This document shows positions 43,994 through 54,270 of a DNA stretch of 64,000 bases, piece after piece. A program made the translations under genes and the position numbers. Under the pieces are notes generated by a model. The model was not told where the DNA came from and did no database searches. It saw only the letters and a list, made by a program, of their open reading frames with translations. The DNA is taken from the NCBI GenBank assembly GCA_900142905.1, contig FSRV01000003.1:248001-312000 (forward strand), written 5' to 3'. Position 1 is the first letter of the stretch; each line of letters starts with the position of its first letter. The stretch comes from Burkholderia sp. GAS332. GTDB taxonomy: Bacteria; Pseudomonadota; Gammaproteobacteria; Burkholderiales; Burkholderiaceae.

Positions 43994-44711
43994 TCTGTGT
44001 AATGTTTTTGTTACCTTTCCGAAAGTACCTCAATCCGCCGTTGGGGTGAGTTGAAGATTGTCAACGCAGCGCGAAGCAACAACGGAAATTGAAAACTGGA
44101 CGTGTCTGATGGATACGCAGCGCCAATATGCAAATGAAATATGCAAGACGAACAGACGTCTGCTTCTCACCGTGCAATTAAAAAAGGCGGCATCAAGCCG
44201 CCTTCATTGGATTGCTGGCCGAGCCGGTTGGTGCTTCGTCGTGGTACGGCCAATCGCCCTGCGGCTAGTCAGCCATCGGCGAAAATTTAGGACATGTCCG
44301 ATGTACCCGAATTGCCCCGGTCGATAGTATGCCAAACATCAGGAAGCGATCAGCTGATCTCTGCCATGCGCGGACAGCAGCGCGAAGCTGGATCAAGTCA
44401 CGCCTACTCGCGGTGAAACCCGCAGCACGGGCGACTTCAGAATTCGGAAGACATAGCATGTTGTGAACGGCAAAGCCTTCCTGGACAAGCATGTGATCCA
44501 ACGACGGTACTGCGTCTGATGGAGCATCCTCAGAGCATGGCAAGTATTTGACTCCATTGATGGCGCATTGCGTCTATCGGGCTTTAATGTCCCAATTCTG
44601 AAGCGACCCCAAGTTGACGTTGGCGAGCCGAGGAAGGCCGCACTATGTCACGCGCCGCCGCCGGTTGTAACTATTTTGGAGGCATCGTCCTCACCGCTGA
44701 TAGGAAAACTT
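43994..44711. other. intergenic region with a minus-strand terminator; no firm gene
   Basis: Holds the leader of the mini-bcpA (GGAAAGG near 44017-44023) and the terminator listed separately. A 92-codon minus frame (44265-44543) contains TASRRDLIQLRAAVRAWQRS and would be followed by that terminator, but I recognise no family. The last 20 bases hold the AGGAAA ribosome site of the hydroxylase-like gene. Confidence 0.4.
44178..44204 (-). terminator. rho-independent-type terminator, minus strand
   Basis: Stem AAGGCGGC (44184-44191) and GCCGCCTT (44197-44204) with a 5-base loop. Read on the minus strand the stem is followed by a run of six T. It would end transcription coming from the right, before the mini-bcpA promoter region. 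Confidence 0.7.
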
Positions 44712-45395
44712 ATGAATCAATCAAGAGATGTCATGTTCGCCCGTCTGAAAAATTTCAAGACGGATCCCGAAGCGTTGCGCACGCATTTTCTCGAGCACAT
44801 CCAGAAGATGCCTTCTACGCCGTACCGAGACAACAGGGTCGACTACGTGGGCTGGGCAGTGACCAGCCGCGACGGAACAATGGACGAAGGTGTCCGGCGC
44901 ATTGCGCCTGGAGGCCCCAGCGTGCGTGGTGTGAACCCTACCCAAGCTTGCAGCGGTTGCCTGGCGCAGGCCATTGAAACGTTGAGCCGCAATGGGCTGA
45001 AGCCCTATCGGGCGCGCATCATGCAGTTGGAAAGCGAGGGTGCGGAGATGCCGCTGCACACTGACGCGAACAAGGAAACATGGCGCCTGCACATCCCCAT
45101 CATCACCAACCCCAACTGCTTCTTCGAGTGGCAGCGTGCCGACGGCACCATCGAGAGCGTTCATCTGCCGGCAGACGGATCGGCCTGGCTGGTGCGCGTG
45201 GACGTGAGCCATCGTGCTGTCAATCGCAGCAACGAACCGTCGCACCGTGTGCATCTGCTGATGGGCTTGGGCGTCAATCCAGCATTCGACATGCTCACCG
45301 AACCCTGGCTGCCCGTCACGCGCGAAGATCTTTCGCTTCGCGAAGACGAACGCGCCGTGGACCTGAGTCTCTTCACCCATTCGATGGCGGATTGA
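44712..45395 (+). CDS. aspartyl/asparaginyl beta-hydroxylase-like dioxygenase
   Basis: Start ATG 44712 (227 aa), with AGGAAA 8 bases upstream; the frame is open to 44568. The Fe(II)/2-oxoglutarate binding pattern is visible: HTD (in AEMPLHTDANKETWRLHIPI), FFEW, and a distal SHRAVNRSNEPSHRVHLLMG, as in the Asp/Asn hydroxylase fold. It is the first gene of a tight operon: the next gene starts 2 bases after its stop. The partner MurF-like ligase suggests a role in making or modifying a small peptide-like molecule or wall precursor rather than a large protein. That is inference. Confidence 0.78.
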   Translation: MNQSRDVMFARLKNFKTDPEALRTHFLEHIQKMPSTPYRDNRVDYVGWAVTSRDGTMDEGVRRIAPGGPSVRGVNPTQACSGCLAQAIETLSRNGLKPYRARIMQLESEGAEMPLHTDANKETWRLHIPIITNPNCFFEWQRADGTIESVHLPADGSAWLVRVDVSHRAVNRSNEPSHRVHLLMGLGVNPAFDMLTEPWLPVTREDLSLREDERAVDLSLFTHSMAD

Positions 45396-45397
45396 GC

Positions 45398-46816
45398 ATG
45401 GACATCCAAGATAAGTGGAACGCCGACGAGCTCGCACGAGTCACAGAGGGACGCTGGAGAACCGCCCCGCTTTCTACCGAATGGCGATGCGGCGGCATCT
45501 GTGCGGAGCCAAGCCAGTTCCGCAAAACGCAGATGTTGCTCGCGCGGGCCGGGGCCAAGGGCCTGCGGCCCCACGCACTCGAGCGACTGGCGCCAAAGGC
45601 GGCAGGCATCATTGCGCAAGCCGGAGAAGCTCCAGCCCAGTGCGCTGGCCCCATCCTGGAGGTGAAAGATCTGCGCGAAGCAGTGGCAGCACTGGCGGTC
45701 GACAGCCGTAGCCGGTTCAAGGGACAAGTCATTGCCGTGACCGGCAGCGTAGGCAAGACGTCGACAGTCGCAATGGCCGCCCACGCGCTGGGCGGTGTGG
45801 GCCCGAGCGATAGCAGTCGCACGAGCGCGAACTCACCCTACGGCATCGGATGGAATTTCGCTTCGATGAACCTGAATGCGAGCTTCTGGGTTCAGGAGGT
45901 GGCGGCCACGCGCATGGAAACAAGCAGTGCGCTGATTCAGCCTCATGTTGCCGTCGTCACGGCGATCGCACCCGCTCACGTGGCACACTTTGGCAGCACT
46001 GCCGAGATCGCACGGCAGAAGGCTCTGGTCTACACCAGCATGGCCCCTGGCGGCATCACGGTCATCAACGCCGATATGCCGGAGTTCCCGATCTTCGAGT
46101 CGGCCGCCCAGGCTGCGCAGCTGCGCGTTGTGCGGTTTGGAAGTACCAAGGACTGCGATGCGCGGTTGATCGACATGGAAGGCTCAACGGTCAGCGTCGA
46201 CATCTTTGGGGAGGTACATGCATTCGAACTCGGTGCCGCTGGCCGGCACATGGCGATGAACGCGACAGCTGTGCTGGCGGCAACTGCCGCGATGGGCCTG
46301 CCGGTGTCGGCGGCGGCGCGGCAGCTCGCTAGTTTCGAGCCCTTGGCCGGACGCGGTCGGCGCGTCCACGCGGTACATGCGAACCGGCACATCGAGGTTT
46401 GGGACGAGTCGTACAATGCCAATCCCGCGTCGATGCGCGCCGCGCTGCAGGTGCTCGTGGACGCCGGCCCCCATGAGGTGCCTTACGCCTCACGACTTCT
46501 TGTGCTGGGCGACATGCTTGAACTCGGAGAGGATGCGCAGGCGATGCATCTGGCCCTGGAGGCCGACGTGCGCGCGCTACGCCCTGACCGAGTCTTGTTG
46601 TGTGGAAGGCTGATGCACGCTCTCTCCAAGCGGCTGCATGGGGACATCAAAGGACAGTGGTTCGAGGACGTGGGTGCCCTGCTGCCGGCATTGGACGCAT
46701 GGGTGAAAGACGGCGACGTGGCGCTGGTCAAGAGCTCAAACGGCATCGGCCTCACGCAAGCCGTGAGTCGCCTGTCTGGTATTGGCGCCCAAGTTGCCGG
46801 GAGGCAGTTCTCATGA
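45398..46816 (+). CDS. MurF-like Mur ligase
   Basis: ATG 45398, 472 aa. A shortened N-terminal domain (about residues 1-105) is followed by the ATP-binding P-loop [16 protein letters not shown], then [12 protein letters not shown], the MurF signature [32 protein letters not shown] and a C-terminal [11 protein letters not shown]. MurF joins D-Ala-D-Ala to the UDP-MurNAc tripeptide. This copy sits away from any dcw cluster and between a dioxygenase and a toroid protein, so it likely ligates another amino acid or peptide to a carrier by acyl-phosphate chemistry. It overlaps the next gene by 4 bases (ATGA). Confidence 0.85.
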   Translation: MDIQDKWNADELARVTEGRWRTAPLSTEWRCGGICAEPSQFRKTQMLLARAGAKGLRPHALERLAPKAAGIIAQAGEAPAQCAGPILEVKDLREAVAALAVDSRSRFKGQVIAVTGSVGKTSTVAMAAHALGGVGPSDSSRTSANSPYGIGWNFASMNLNASFWVQEVAATRMETSSALIQPHVAVVTAIAPAHVAHFGSTAEIARQKALVYTSMAPGGITVINADMPEFPIFESAAQAAQLRVVRFGSTKDCDARLIDMEGSTVSVDIFGEVHAFELGAAGRHMAMNATAVLAATAAMGLPVSAAARQLASFEPLAGRGRRVHAVHANRHIEVWDESYNANPASMRAALQVLVDAGPHEVPYASRLLVLGDMLELGEDAQAMHLALEADVRALRPDRVLLCGRLMHALSKRLHGDIKGQWFEDVGALLPALDAWVKDGDVALVKSSNGIGLTQAVSRLSGIGAQVAGRQFS

Positions 46817-48573
46817 GACTGAGTGAATTGTTGGCAATGGCGCACCCGACGGCTACCAAGGTTTGGGACGAATGCCGCGCGGCGTCCCCGGATGCCGAAA
46901 GCAAGCCCGGCGTGCTCTTCATGTCCGCCTGCACCGGCAAAGATCGAGCACATGTCGTTATCGCGCGCAGCAAGGATTTCGGCTCCGCCTGGCAGCGCGG
47001 CGCCCAGCTGTTGAGCGCATGGCAACGCAAGCGCGCCATGTTGCCAATGCTCTGGTTGCGCATAGACGTGGTGCACACGGTGCACGCGATGAACTGGGAG
47101 ACCTTGACGAAGGGCCTTGCCGCCACCAAGCGCAACTACTTCGGCTTCGGCATTGCCTTCGACGAGGAATTTGCCGTGGCGATGCTCGAGCCGGAAATCG
47201 GCGCCAATGCCGTGCTCTACGACGGGACCAAGAACGAAGCAACTCCGAATGATGCCAATCTCAAGCTCTATGGCCAGCGTCGTTTCGGCCATGAATTAAA
47301 ATGGCCCGCAAAGCCACAAGATCGCGTGTGGCTGTTCGAAACCCGGGCTGTTTTCACCGATGGCAAGGCACTGCACCGCGTGGAGCACCAGGGTCGAAAC
47401 CGCGGTCATCGTATGTTGCCGAAGTGGGACACGGCGTGCGTGCAAGAGGTGATCACCACGGGCACAAAGTACTTGGCACGACAGGTCACTCCATCGGGCA
47501 GCTACCACTACGGTTGGTTTCCCTGTTTCGATCGCGCAATTCCAACTTACAACACCTTGCGGCATGCCAGTTCGACCTACGCCCTGCTCGAAGGATGGGA
47601 ACTCACGCGTGACCCACAGCACAAGGCGGCGATCGACAAGGCGCTGGCTCACCTGGCCGAGCACTTCATCCGTCACTTGACGCTGCCTTCGGGCGCGCAG
47701 GCGGCCTTCCTCGTGGATACAGGTGACGAGATCAAGCTCGGCGGCAACGCGGTGTGCTTGCTGGCGCTGTCGAAATACACCGAGCTCACCGGCGACAGCA
47801 GGTACCTGTCGCTGCTCGAGGAACTGGCGCTCGGCGTCGTCCACATGCAAGACGCGTCGACGGGACGCTTTGTGCATGTGCTTGACTATCCCGATCTGAC
47901 CGTCAAGGAAGAAAGCCGCATCATCTACTATGACGGCGAGGCCGCCTTCGGCCTGATGCGGCTGTATGGCCTGACCCGCGACCCCCGATGGCTGCGCAGC
48001 GCCGAGTTGGCTTTCGGCTATTTCATCAAGGCGGAACACTGGCGCGCGCATGACCATTGGCTAAGCTATTGCGTCAACGAACTCACGCTCTACAGGCCCG
48101 AGGAGCGTTACTACCGCTTCGGCCTGGACAACGTGCGAGACCACCTCGACTTCGTGCTTGGGCGCATCACCACCTTTCCCACCTTGCTGGAGTTGATGAT
48201 GGCGGCCGAAAGAATGATCGTACGCCTGCAGTCCACCCCGGAGCTCTCACACCTCCTGAAGGGCTTCGACCTCGACAAGTTCTACATGGCCCTCGAGCAA
48301 CGGGCCAGGTACCTGATGACCGGTCACTTTTTTCCCGAGCTGGCCATGTTTTTCAAAAACCCCGCCCGGGTGGTGGGAAGCTTCTTCATTCGACACCATG
48401 GTTTCCGGGTGCGCATCGATGACGTGGAGCATTACCTCTCAGGCTATGTGGCGTATTGGAAATTCCTGAATCGGCAGTCGTTGACTACGTCCCAACCGCC
48501 CGATACGCGTGTGCCACAGTTTGGCGCAGCCGCGTACTCGACGGCAGCAATAGCTGCAACGAGCGACAAATGA
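46813..48573 (+). CDS. large protein of unknown function, C-terminal alpha/alpha-toroid-like
   Basis: ATG 46813 overlaps the ligase stop; 586 aa. Residues about 1-200 ([45 protein letters not shown]) form a domain I do not recognise. From about residue 215 helix pairs recur: [60 protein letters not shown] and [20 protein letters not shown]. This spacing is that of (alpha/alpha) barrel enzymes such as epimerases, lyases or glycosidases. No signal peptide. Co-translation with the MurF-like ligase and the hydroxylase implies one pathway. Confidence 0.7.
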   Translation: MRLSELLAMAHPTATKVWDECRAASPDAESKPGVLFMSACTGKDRAHVVIARSKDFGSAWQRGAQLLSAWQRKRAMLPMLWLRIDVVHTVHAMNWETLTKGLAATKRNYFGFGIAFDEEFAVAMLEPEIGANAVLYDGTKNEATPNDANLKLYGQRRFGHELKWPAKPQDRVWLFETRAVFTDGKALHRVEHQGRNRGHRMLPKWDTACVQEVITTGTKYLARQVTPSGSYHYGWFPCFDRAIPTYNTLRHASSTYALLEGWELTRDPQHKAAIDKALAHLAEHFIRHLTLPSGAQAAFLVDTGDEIKLGGNAVCLLALSKYTELTGDSRYLSLLEELALGVVHMQDASTGRFVHVLDYPDLTVKEESRIIYYDGEAAFGLMRLYGLTRDPRWLRSAELAFGYFIKAEHWRAHDHWLSYCVNELTLYRPEERYYRFGLDNVRDHLDFVLGRITTFPTLLELMMAAERMIVRLQSTPELSHLLKGFDLDKFYMALEQRARYLMTGHFFPELAMFFKNPARVVGSFFIRHHGFRVRIDDVEHYLSGYVAYWKFLNRQSLTTSQPPDTRVPQFGAAAYSTAAIAATSDK

Positions 48574-49067
48574 CAGGGTCTGGGAAGCCATCCCCACCGC
48601 TTCGCCCATGTGGTTCTCGGCAAAAAGCGCCCGTCGCCCGAAAAGTGAAAATCAGCTCGTCGCCTGACAGGGCTACGGCAGGCGTTCAGCCGGTGAATCC
48701 GGCCTCTGGCTTGGGTTCCAGGGGATTTTCCGGGCGGGATGCGTTGAGAGGACGCGTTGAGATATGGAACTCTGACAGAGTACAGCAGAAATGTTTGCGA
48801 TTATGCGCGTTATGGTAAATTTCTGGCTTAAATCGGTACAGTTATAACGTAATACCGTCATATACAGATGCCTCGCGCCCGGTCTTCACGCGTTTGACGA
48901 TGTGATTCTTACTTTTCGGGCATTGCGCAGAAATAGCCTCCTTCGCCGAGGGATGTCTTATTTTGAAGAATTCGCCCCAGCAATGAGCTGCAGAGATTGC
49001 AGCCTGCGCGCATGACCATCATCAGTATTTTTTCTTTTTTTAACGCCAGTCTTGCGAGACTTTATTC
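48574..49067. other. intergenic region, no gene recognised
   Basis: GC-rich to about 48780, then AT-rich (48780-49060) with possible promoter sequence for the hydrolase gene. Small frames on both strands carry no motif. Confidence 0.4.
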
Positions 49068-50135
49068 ATGCGATGGTCTGGACGATATTTTGGACGTTTG
49101 TGGCGCCTCCTTCGCTGGAGATTCTGGCGACTCATCTTCGTTATCTTTGGCGTTTATGGATTTACCGAACCCAGTCTGGCGGGGCGACCCACACTGGGGC
49201 CGTTTGAGGATCCCCGGCCTGAAGAGCTAAATATCCCCGTGGGAAACGAGCGCTTCGATGTCGCGCAAGCCCTGAATGGTTCCCTCAGTTCCCCTGAGCA
49301 CTGTGCGCGGGTGCCCAATGGCCTCTGGGTTGAGGTCAACGGCAAGGGAGATTGCATCAGATACTACGCGCAGGGACTATCCGACGGCGAGAATCACACG
49401 GCCCTGGTCTATTTCAGCGGCGATGTCATGCTGAGAACAACGAGGGGTGTCAGATACATTACACCATCTTACCGGTCTGTCTCACCCATGGAGATTGAGA
49501 AGGATATGGCTGGCTGGTCTGCTGAAGCCGGCCGACCCGTGCTCTATCTTGCCCGTCCAGGTATCCATGGCTCCTCCGGCGACCACAATATGCGGCGCAC
49601 ACACCGTGAGATCGAACTGATGGACCGTGCACTGGACTTGCTGAAGGAGCGCTACAACATCTCGTCATTCCTCTTGGTCGGACATTCCGGTGGCGGCCAG
49701 ATCGTCGCCGCGCTCCTCAACAGACGCTCGGATATAGCGGCATCTATTTCTTCTTCCGCCCTTGTTTCCGTGAAGCAGGTGACCGCCTATTGGGAATTCA
49801 GGCGTGAAATCCCTGGCCGACTGCTTTACGACGCTAAAAACTATTACGATCCTGTCGACGAAATAGGGAGTATTCGCCAGGATCCACCGCCGGAAATCTA
49901 TATCATTTCGGATCCGGAGGATCGTAGCGTTCCCTTCTACAGTCAACTGTATTATGTCCGCCGTTTGCGTACCATAGGTCTAAAGCCGCACCACATCTAC
50001 GCGCATGCTCCCGGGCCGCAACGCCACCTGCTCGCCGGACACGCCAAACGTGCGGCAGCGCTAATTGCCCAAGGAAAGTCCGCGAAGGAAATCCAGAGGG
50101 CGCTTTTGGAGCTTGACCTGCCACAGGTTCGTTAA
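49068..50135 (+). CDS. alpha/beta hydrolase, membrane-anchored or exported
   Basis: ATG 49068, 355 aa. A basic N-terminus (MRWSGRYFGRLWRLLRWRFW) leads into a hydrophobic segment (LIFVIFGVYGF), so the enzyme is probably anchored or exported to the periplasm. The catalytic Ser lies in the elbow FLLVGHSGGGQIVAALL, the acid in IISDPEDRSVPFYSQL, and the His in GPQRHLLAGHA. The substrate cannot be inferred. The ribosome site is weak. It is followed by the IS110 remnant. The gene appears intact. Confidence 0.8.
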   Translation: MRWSGRYFGRLWRLLRWRFWRLIFVIFGVYGFTEPSLAGRPTLGPFEDPRPEELNIPVGNERFDVAQALNGSLSSPEHCARVPNGLWVEVNGKGDCIRYYAQGLSDGENHTALVYFSGDVMLRTTRGVRYITPSYRSVSPMEIEKDMAGWSAEAGRPVLYLARPGIHGSSGDHNMRRTHREIELMDRALDLLKERYNISSFLLVGHSGGGQIVAALLNRRSDIAASISSSALVSVKQVTAYWEFRREIPGRLLYDAKNYYDPVDEIGSIRQDPPPEIYIISDPEDRSVPFYSQLYYVRRLRTIGLKPHHIYAHAPGPQRHLLAGHAKRAAALIAQGKSAKEIQRALLELDLPQVR

Positions 50136-50228
50136 CTCGTCGGGGCTCTGATAATCATATAGCCGACCTCGCGCCGTTCCGGTAGGACGGCTGGCGTAGA
50201 GTCAGGGTTGCGACACCAGCCTTACACA

Positions 50229-50555
50229 CAGGAGGCCGGCATGAAAAAGTTTAGCGGAATCGACCTGCACTCGAACAACACTGTGGTCGTGGTCAGCGAT
50301 GAGGTGGGCCACATCGTCTATCAGCGGCGGTTGCCAACGACGCGTTGCAGATCTGCGCCGCACTGGCGCCGCATCGCGAAGAACTGGAAGGTGTGGTCAT
50401 CGAGGCAACGTACAACTGGTACTGGTTGGTCGATGCACTGCTTGCGGATGGATGGATACCATGTTCATCTCGCCAACCCGGCAGCGATCAGGCAGTACGA
50501 GGGGCTGAAATACAGTGGTGATTTCACCGATGCGGCCCATCTCGCGATGATAGCA
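50229..50555 (+). mobile_element. IS110-family transposase 5' remnant
   Basis: A good ribosome site (AGGAGG) precedes ATG 50241: MKKFSGIDLHSNNTVVVV shows the first Asp of the DEDD nuclease domain. A frameshift near 50335 is followed by YHVHLANPAAIRQYEGLKYS and GDFTDAAHLA. The element is cut at about 50550 by an IS630 fragment in opposite orientation. Confidence 0.8.
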
Positions 50556-50720
50556 TCGACGCGCGGGTCATCATCGTTTTCGGCGCGCCAGGCCGACGCG
50601 CATCAAGCAGTCCGTCCAGACCTTGCGTCACGAACCGCGCCCGCAATGCTAGGGCCTGTCCTGTCTTGCGTCGGTTAGTGCTTGCAGTTATTCGCGCTCC
50701 GACTCGCTCAGCACGAGTTC
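50530..50720 (-). mobile_element. IS630-family transposase fragment with internal deletion
   Basis: The minus strand reads LVLSESERERITAS, KTGQALALRARF, VTQGLDGLLDARRPGAPKTM, the N-terminal helix-turn-helix region of IS630-type transposases, with the middle of that domain deleted between ALRAR and FVTQ. Too short to be functional. Confidence 0.65.
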
Positions 50721-50734
50721 TGCTTTGGGCCGTC

Positions 50735-50900
50735 CGGCGTGGGTAATAGAGTGCCAGCCCGATTTTTCTGAAGTGCAGCATGCCAGACAAGCACAACGCC
50801 GATCGGCAGCATCGCATCCCGAGGATCGCGCACCGCGTGGCGAACTGGCCGGAGTACGCAGCGAGCACACTCGCGCGGCTGACAACATCATCGGAATGAT
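50735..50900 (+). mobile_element. IS5-family 5' end fragment (copy D)
   Basis: From ATG 50780 the product reads PDKHNADRQHRIPRIAHRVA, NWPEYAAS, the same start as the IS5-type transposase at 55930. The preceding 45 bases (CTGAAGTGCAGCATGCC and upstream) also match the end of that copy. Only the first 40 or so codons remain. Confidence 0.6.
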
Positions 50901-51167
50901 GATGGGAAGTGTGTTGCGGGTTCGCCTGGAACCGGGAAGTCGCATCCTACGTCACCGAGAAGGTGATACTCAAGGAGACCGTGTACGGTGAGTTCACGAA
51001 GGTACGGGATTGGGCACTGCGCTCTGCCGGGTTCGACCGGGATTGAAGATGGGTGCCAATGACCGCGCTCGTGCACTATTATCATGTGCAGAAGGACCAA
51101 TGCGCTCGCAGCCCCTGGCGCCGGCTAAGACCTTCAAGAGTTGATTTGCAGACAGCGGACGGCCATC

Positions 51168-52382
51168 GTGATCGACAACGCACTTCGTAAAACGAGCGAC
51201 GGAATCTCCTCTTTCCTAAAAATGGAATCGGCGGGCGGATTGTTGCTAATGGCCGCAGCAGTAATCGCGATGATTTGCAGCAATTCGCCGCTTCGACACG
51301 GGTACGACGATCTGCTGAAGATTCCTGTGGAGGTGCGCTTTGGATCGTTCGCCATCGCGAAGCCGCTCCTACTGTGGATCAACGACGGTCTGATGGCTAT
51401 CTTCTTCCTCCTGGTCGGACTGGAGGTCAAGCGCGAGGTGATGGAAGGTGAGCTTTCCACTCCCGCACAGGTGGTGCTGCCTGTCGTCGCGGGACTGGGC
51501 GGAATGGTAGTGCCTGCACTCATCTATCTCATTATCAACCGTGGAAATGGCGCGGCCTTGAATGGCTGGGCCATCCCGACGGCCACCGACATTGCATTTG
51601 CGCTGGGCGTCTTGTCCCTGCTCGGCGACCGGGTGCCCGCGCCCCTGAAAGTATTCCTGACTGCAGTGGCGATTGCCGACGATCTGGGCGCCATCGTCAT
51701 CATTGCGCTGTTTTATACCGCCGACCTTTCGATCACAATGCTTGCTTTCGCGGTGGGGGCCGTTGCGGTGCTGATTGCCTTGAACCTCATGAAAATCACG
51801 CGCATCGCACCGTACGTTATTGTCGGCGTGATCTTGTGGGTATTCGTTCTGAAGTCCGGTGTTCACGCAACGCTCGCAGGCGTTGCTGTCGCTTTCGCCG
51901 TGCCGTTGAAGTCGAAGGACGCCCAAGGTCATGCCCCCCTGCACCAGCTTGAGCACAGCCTCCATCCTTGGGTGGCCTTCGGCGTTTTACCAATCTTCGC
52001 TTTCGCCAATGCTGGGGTCTCGTTCGCTGGCGTTACGCTTGCAGCGCTAGCTGCGCCGCTGCCGCTTGGCATTGCTGCAGGTCTTTTCGTCGGGAAACTC
52101 GTCGGCGTTTGCGGGGCGAGTACCGTGCTGGTTCGACTCGGTTTGGCAAGGCTTCCCGACGGCGTCAGTTGGCGCCAACTGGTTGGCGTCGCCGCACTAT
52201 GTGGCGTCGGCTTCACAATGAGTCTGTTCATCGGCTCCCTCGCTTTCGAAGGCCCGGAATATTTCACACCGCTCCGGTTGGGCGTAATCGCGGGTTCAAC
52301 GCTATCGGGCGTCGCCGGTTATCTGCTTCTCAGGTTCGCGTCAGGTCATTCCAGCACAATCCCATCGCACGGGGCTATCTGA
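51168..52382 (+). CDS. nhaA: Na+/H+ antiporter NhaA
   Basis: GTG 51168 gives [20 protein letters not shown], the usual NhaA beginning (404 aa); a TTG at 51141 is less likely. Hallmarks: [57 protein letters not shown], the essential Asp pair in [18 protein letters not shown] and [20 protein letters not shown]. An inner-membrane electrogenic antiporter that exports Na+ or Li+ in exchange for protons and helps pH homeostasis. Twelve spans are expected. The gene is intact though surrounded by IS fragments, so it may have been carried here with them. Confidence 0.95.
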   Translation: MIDNALRKTSDGISSFLKMESAGGLLLMAAAVIAMICSNSPLRHGYDDLLKIPVEVRFGSFAIAKPLLLWINDGLMAIFFLLVGLEVKREVMEGELSTPAQVVLPVVAGLGGMVVPALIYLIINRGNGAALNGWAIPTATDIAFALGVLSLLGDRVPAPLKVFLTAVAIADDLGAIVIIALFYTADLSITMLAFAVGAVAVLIALNLMKITRIAPYVIVGVILWVFVLKSGVHATLAGVAVAFAVPLKSKDAQGHAPLHQLEHSLHPWVAFGVLPIFAFANAGVSFAGVTLAALAAPLPLGIAAGLFVGKLVGVCGASTVLVRLGLARLPDGVSWRQLVGVAALCGVGFTMSLFIGSLAFEGPEYFTPLRLGVIAGSTLSGVAGYLLLRFASGHSSTIPSHGAI

Positions 52383-52712
52383 TCGATCTCTCAACTGGAG
52401 AAGAGCTGATACGCCTCGACACGCTGGAAACGCTGATGGCTGTCCGCGGAGTGAATTTTGAGCAACTGGCTCAATTTTCGGTCGGCGTAAACATCGCGAC
52501 AGCGACATCAATCAGGCAGAAGGGGCTCATGGCGATTTCAGTTGAATGTAAAGAACGCTCAACGAAATGATAGGTCCGCAGGCCCGTGTTCGACGTCTGA
52601 CCAGTCTGAAGCCATCATATTCGATGTCGGGCCAGTCTGAAACAGTCATATCCGCTAATGCCTAGGTCTGCGGCAAGAGAGCGCACTACATCCATGCCAG
52701 AGCACGTCACGA
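52383..52712. other. no gene recognised
   Basis: One plus frame reads RLDTLETLMAVRGVNFEQLA and on to a stop at 52568, but it has no start of its own and no known motif. A repeated word (CCAGTCTGAA with CATAT) occurs at about 52600-52650. Confidence 0.35.
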
Positions 52713-52986
52713 GTGTGGATTAAGCGGAATCACGCGCCTGAAGGCGAATTGCTCACGCTGCTGTGCTGGCTGGAGTACGAACAGGAGTCCGAACAGGAGT
52801 CCGATGCGCTGGTCGAATTCGCGGTCACCGGGCGCGTGCTGTTCGCCCGGATCCGTGAACTGCGCCACGCGTGGCCGGTGCGGGCCCCCCCCCTTGTCGC
52901 GACGATGCCCGGCTTTGACGAGCAAGTTTGCCGCCCTTCAGGGCCCCGGCATCCGTGCGCCGGGCGGCCATATGCTCTTCAATTGA
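52713..52986 (+). pseudogene. short hypothetical protein with a nine-C tract frameshift
   Basis: From GTG 52713 the frame reads HAPEGELLTLLCWLEYEQES, then EQESDALVEFAVTGRVLFAR and RELRHAWPVRAPP. A run of nine C at 52885-52893 follows. Changing frame at the run gives LSRRCPALTSKFAALQGPGI, RAPGGHMLFN and a stop at 52986, just before the next gene. Without the change the frame runs into that gene. A direct 12-bp tandem repeat encodes EQES twice. No family recognised. Confidence 0.4.
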
Positions 52987-53024
52987 AGCGGGGCCCCAAA
53001 ACCGCGTACCGAGGGCAGGAAGGA

Positions 53025-53396
53025 ATGACGAATCGCACATTGAAACTGAAACGTAAACTGCCGACGCGCCGACGATCGCATCCCGAAACCGCTGGAAGCG
53101 CGCCAACCACGATGCCGATACTGATGCTGACCGGTGAAGGGACACCCGACGACGAGATGACCCCGGATGAGCGCGCAGAGGCCCGGGCCATGCTGGACGA
53201 GTTGCTGGCTGCAGCGAGTGCTCACGGCTTCACGCACGCCGACACGTTGCGCACATTGCTCGCGAATGGCGACAGGTCGTCGCGCGCGCTCGCACTGGCT
53301 CATGACGCGATGGGGTCCATTCCGGTGCATGAGGTCGGCGCAATACTAAAGCGCACGTGCCGGACCTGTGCTGCAGATCGCGAGACAACGGGATGA
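53025..53396 (+). CDS. hypothetical protein
   Basis: ATG 53025 with a strong AGGAAGGA site immediately upstream; 123 aa. Basic N-terminus (TLKLKRKLPTRRR), then an acidic stretch (EGTPDDEMTPDERAEARAML) and a helical end. The tail carries CRTC. Its own ribosome site suggests it is translated separately from the upstream frame. No family recognised. Confidence 0.5.
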   Translation: MTNRTLKLKRKLPTRRRSHPETAGSAPTTMPILMLTGEGTPDDEMTPDERAEARAMLDELLAAASAHGFTHADTLRTLLANGDRSSRALALAHDAMGSIPVHEVGAILKRTCRTCAADRETTG

Positions 53397-53790
53397 TTGA
53401 CGGATTGATCGCCGGCAAGGTGCATGGCAGGCCGGTCACGCGCAGCCGCGCGAAAAGCAATCCCTTCGTGACGGCAACGGTGAGATAGCGAACGGATTGA
53501 AGCCGGGGACGGGAAGAAGAGGCTGTCGCGGTGGGCGCGCACTCCGCCTTGCGGTCACGACTGGAGTTGGCAACTTATGGTGCGGCACAGCGGCGTCCTG
53601 CCAACCGGGACGGGTGGCAAATTCGTCAGAGCAGTATTTGCCGCGTTGGGGCGGGAATCCCACGCACCTCACACCAGCAAGAACTGACGGCAGCGAAGAT
53701 GGCACCGACGCCGACTTCGCCAGGCTTGGCTTTTGCCTTTGCCGTCCAGGAGGATTCGTCGGACGATTCGCATGTTCTCAAGTGGACGAC
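53397..53790. other. no gene recognised
   Basis: Convergent intergenic stretch between the hypothetical gene at 53025 and the immunity gene that ends at 53791. Open frames in it are short or unsupported. Confidence 0.35.
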
Positions 53791-54270
53791 TCACCTTCGC
53801 AGAGCGTTAAGGCAAGCGAGCCGGACACGTGCAAGCCGTGGGCTATCGGCATGGGAGACGGCCGTAAGGGCCCGCTTCACGTACGCGTGAACCTCGTTCA
53901 TCGTTCCCTCGACAAACGGCACGCCACATACCCGGATCACACCAATTACAGGATCATCCCGGAGGTCGATGACAGAAAGCACGGCCTCAGGATTCTCGGG
54001 CAACGCGTAGGCGAGCGCGATGCCCAAGTCCTCTGCTGTCCCGGCATCCGTGCCCGGCGCCAGCCTCGGTGCAAGCGCAATCCATTGACCGTTGCCCGCT
54101 TGAATGCGGTCCAACACCCACTCGTACTCTCCGTTCGCGACAAGCTGACGAACAACCGGGTCGGCGCCCTGCTGGCCGATCCGGGCCGCGATGCTGGCCG
54201 GCGAAAGGACATCGGCCTGAGCGGAAACCATGACAAACAGGCCACAAATCACAGCGAAATATTTTCTCAT
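53791..54270 (-). CDS. Tldi1-like periplasmic immunity protein
   Basis: ATG 54270 overlaps the stop of the Tlde1-like gene (ATGA); 159 aa. A signal peptide (MRKYFAVICGLFVMVSAQA) sends it to the periplasm. The rest is helical with short blocks: PVVRQLVANGEYEWVLDRIQ, GIALAYALPENPEAVLSVID and FVEGTMNEVHAYVKRALTAV. Tlde1 effectors act on peptidoglycan in the periplasm and are neutralised by a periplasmic partner encoded next to them, so position, overlap and export all fit. Direct similarity to characterised Tldi1 was not tested. Confidence 0.7.
   Translation of the reverse strand: MRKYFAVICGLFVMVSAQADVLSPASIAARIGQQGADPVVRQLVANGEYEWVLDRIQAGNGQWIALAPRLAPGTDAGTAEDLGIALAYALPENPEAVLSVIDLRDDPVIGVIRVCGVPFVEGTMNEVHAYVKRALTAVSHADSPRLARVRLACLNALRR

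Noticed and set aside
45080..45397. N-terminal extension of the MurF-like gene inside the hydroxylase gene
   Set aside because: The extension is out-of-frame reading of the hydroxylase. The ATG at 45398 directly follows the hydroxylase stop and gives a normal MurF-like length.
51369..51965. Minus-strand 198-codon frame opposite nhaA
   Set aside because: Rich in His, Gln and Arg with no order; nhaA is unambiguous on the plus strand.
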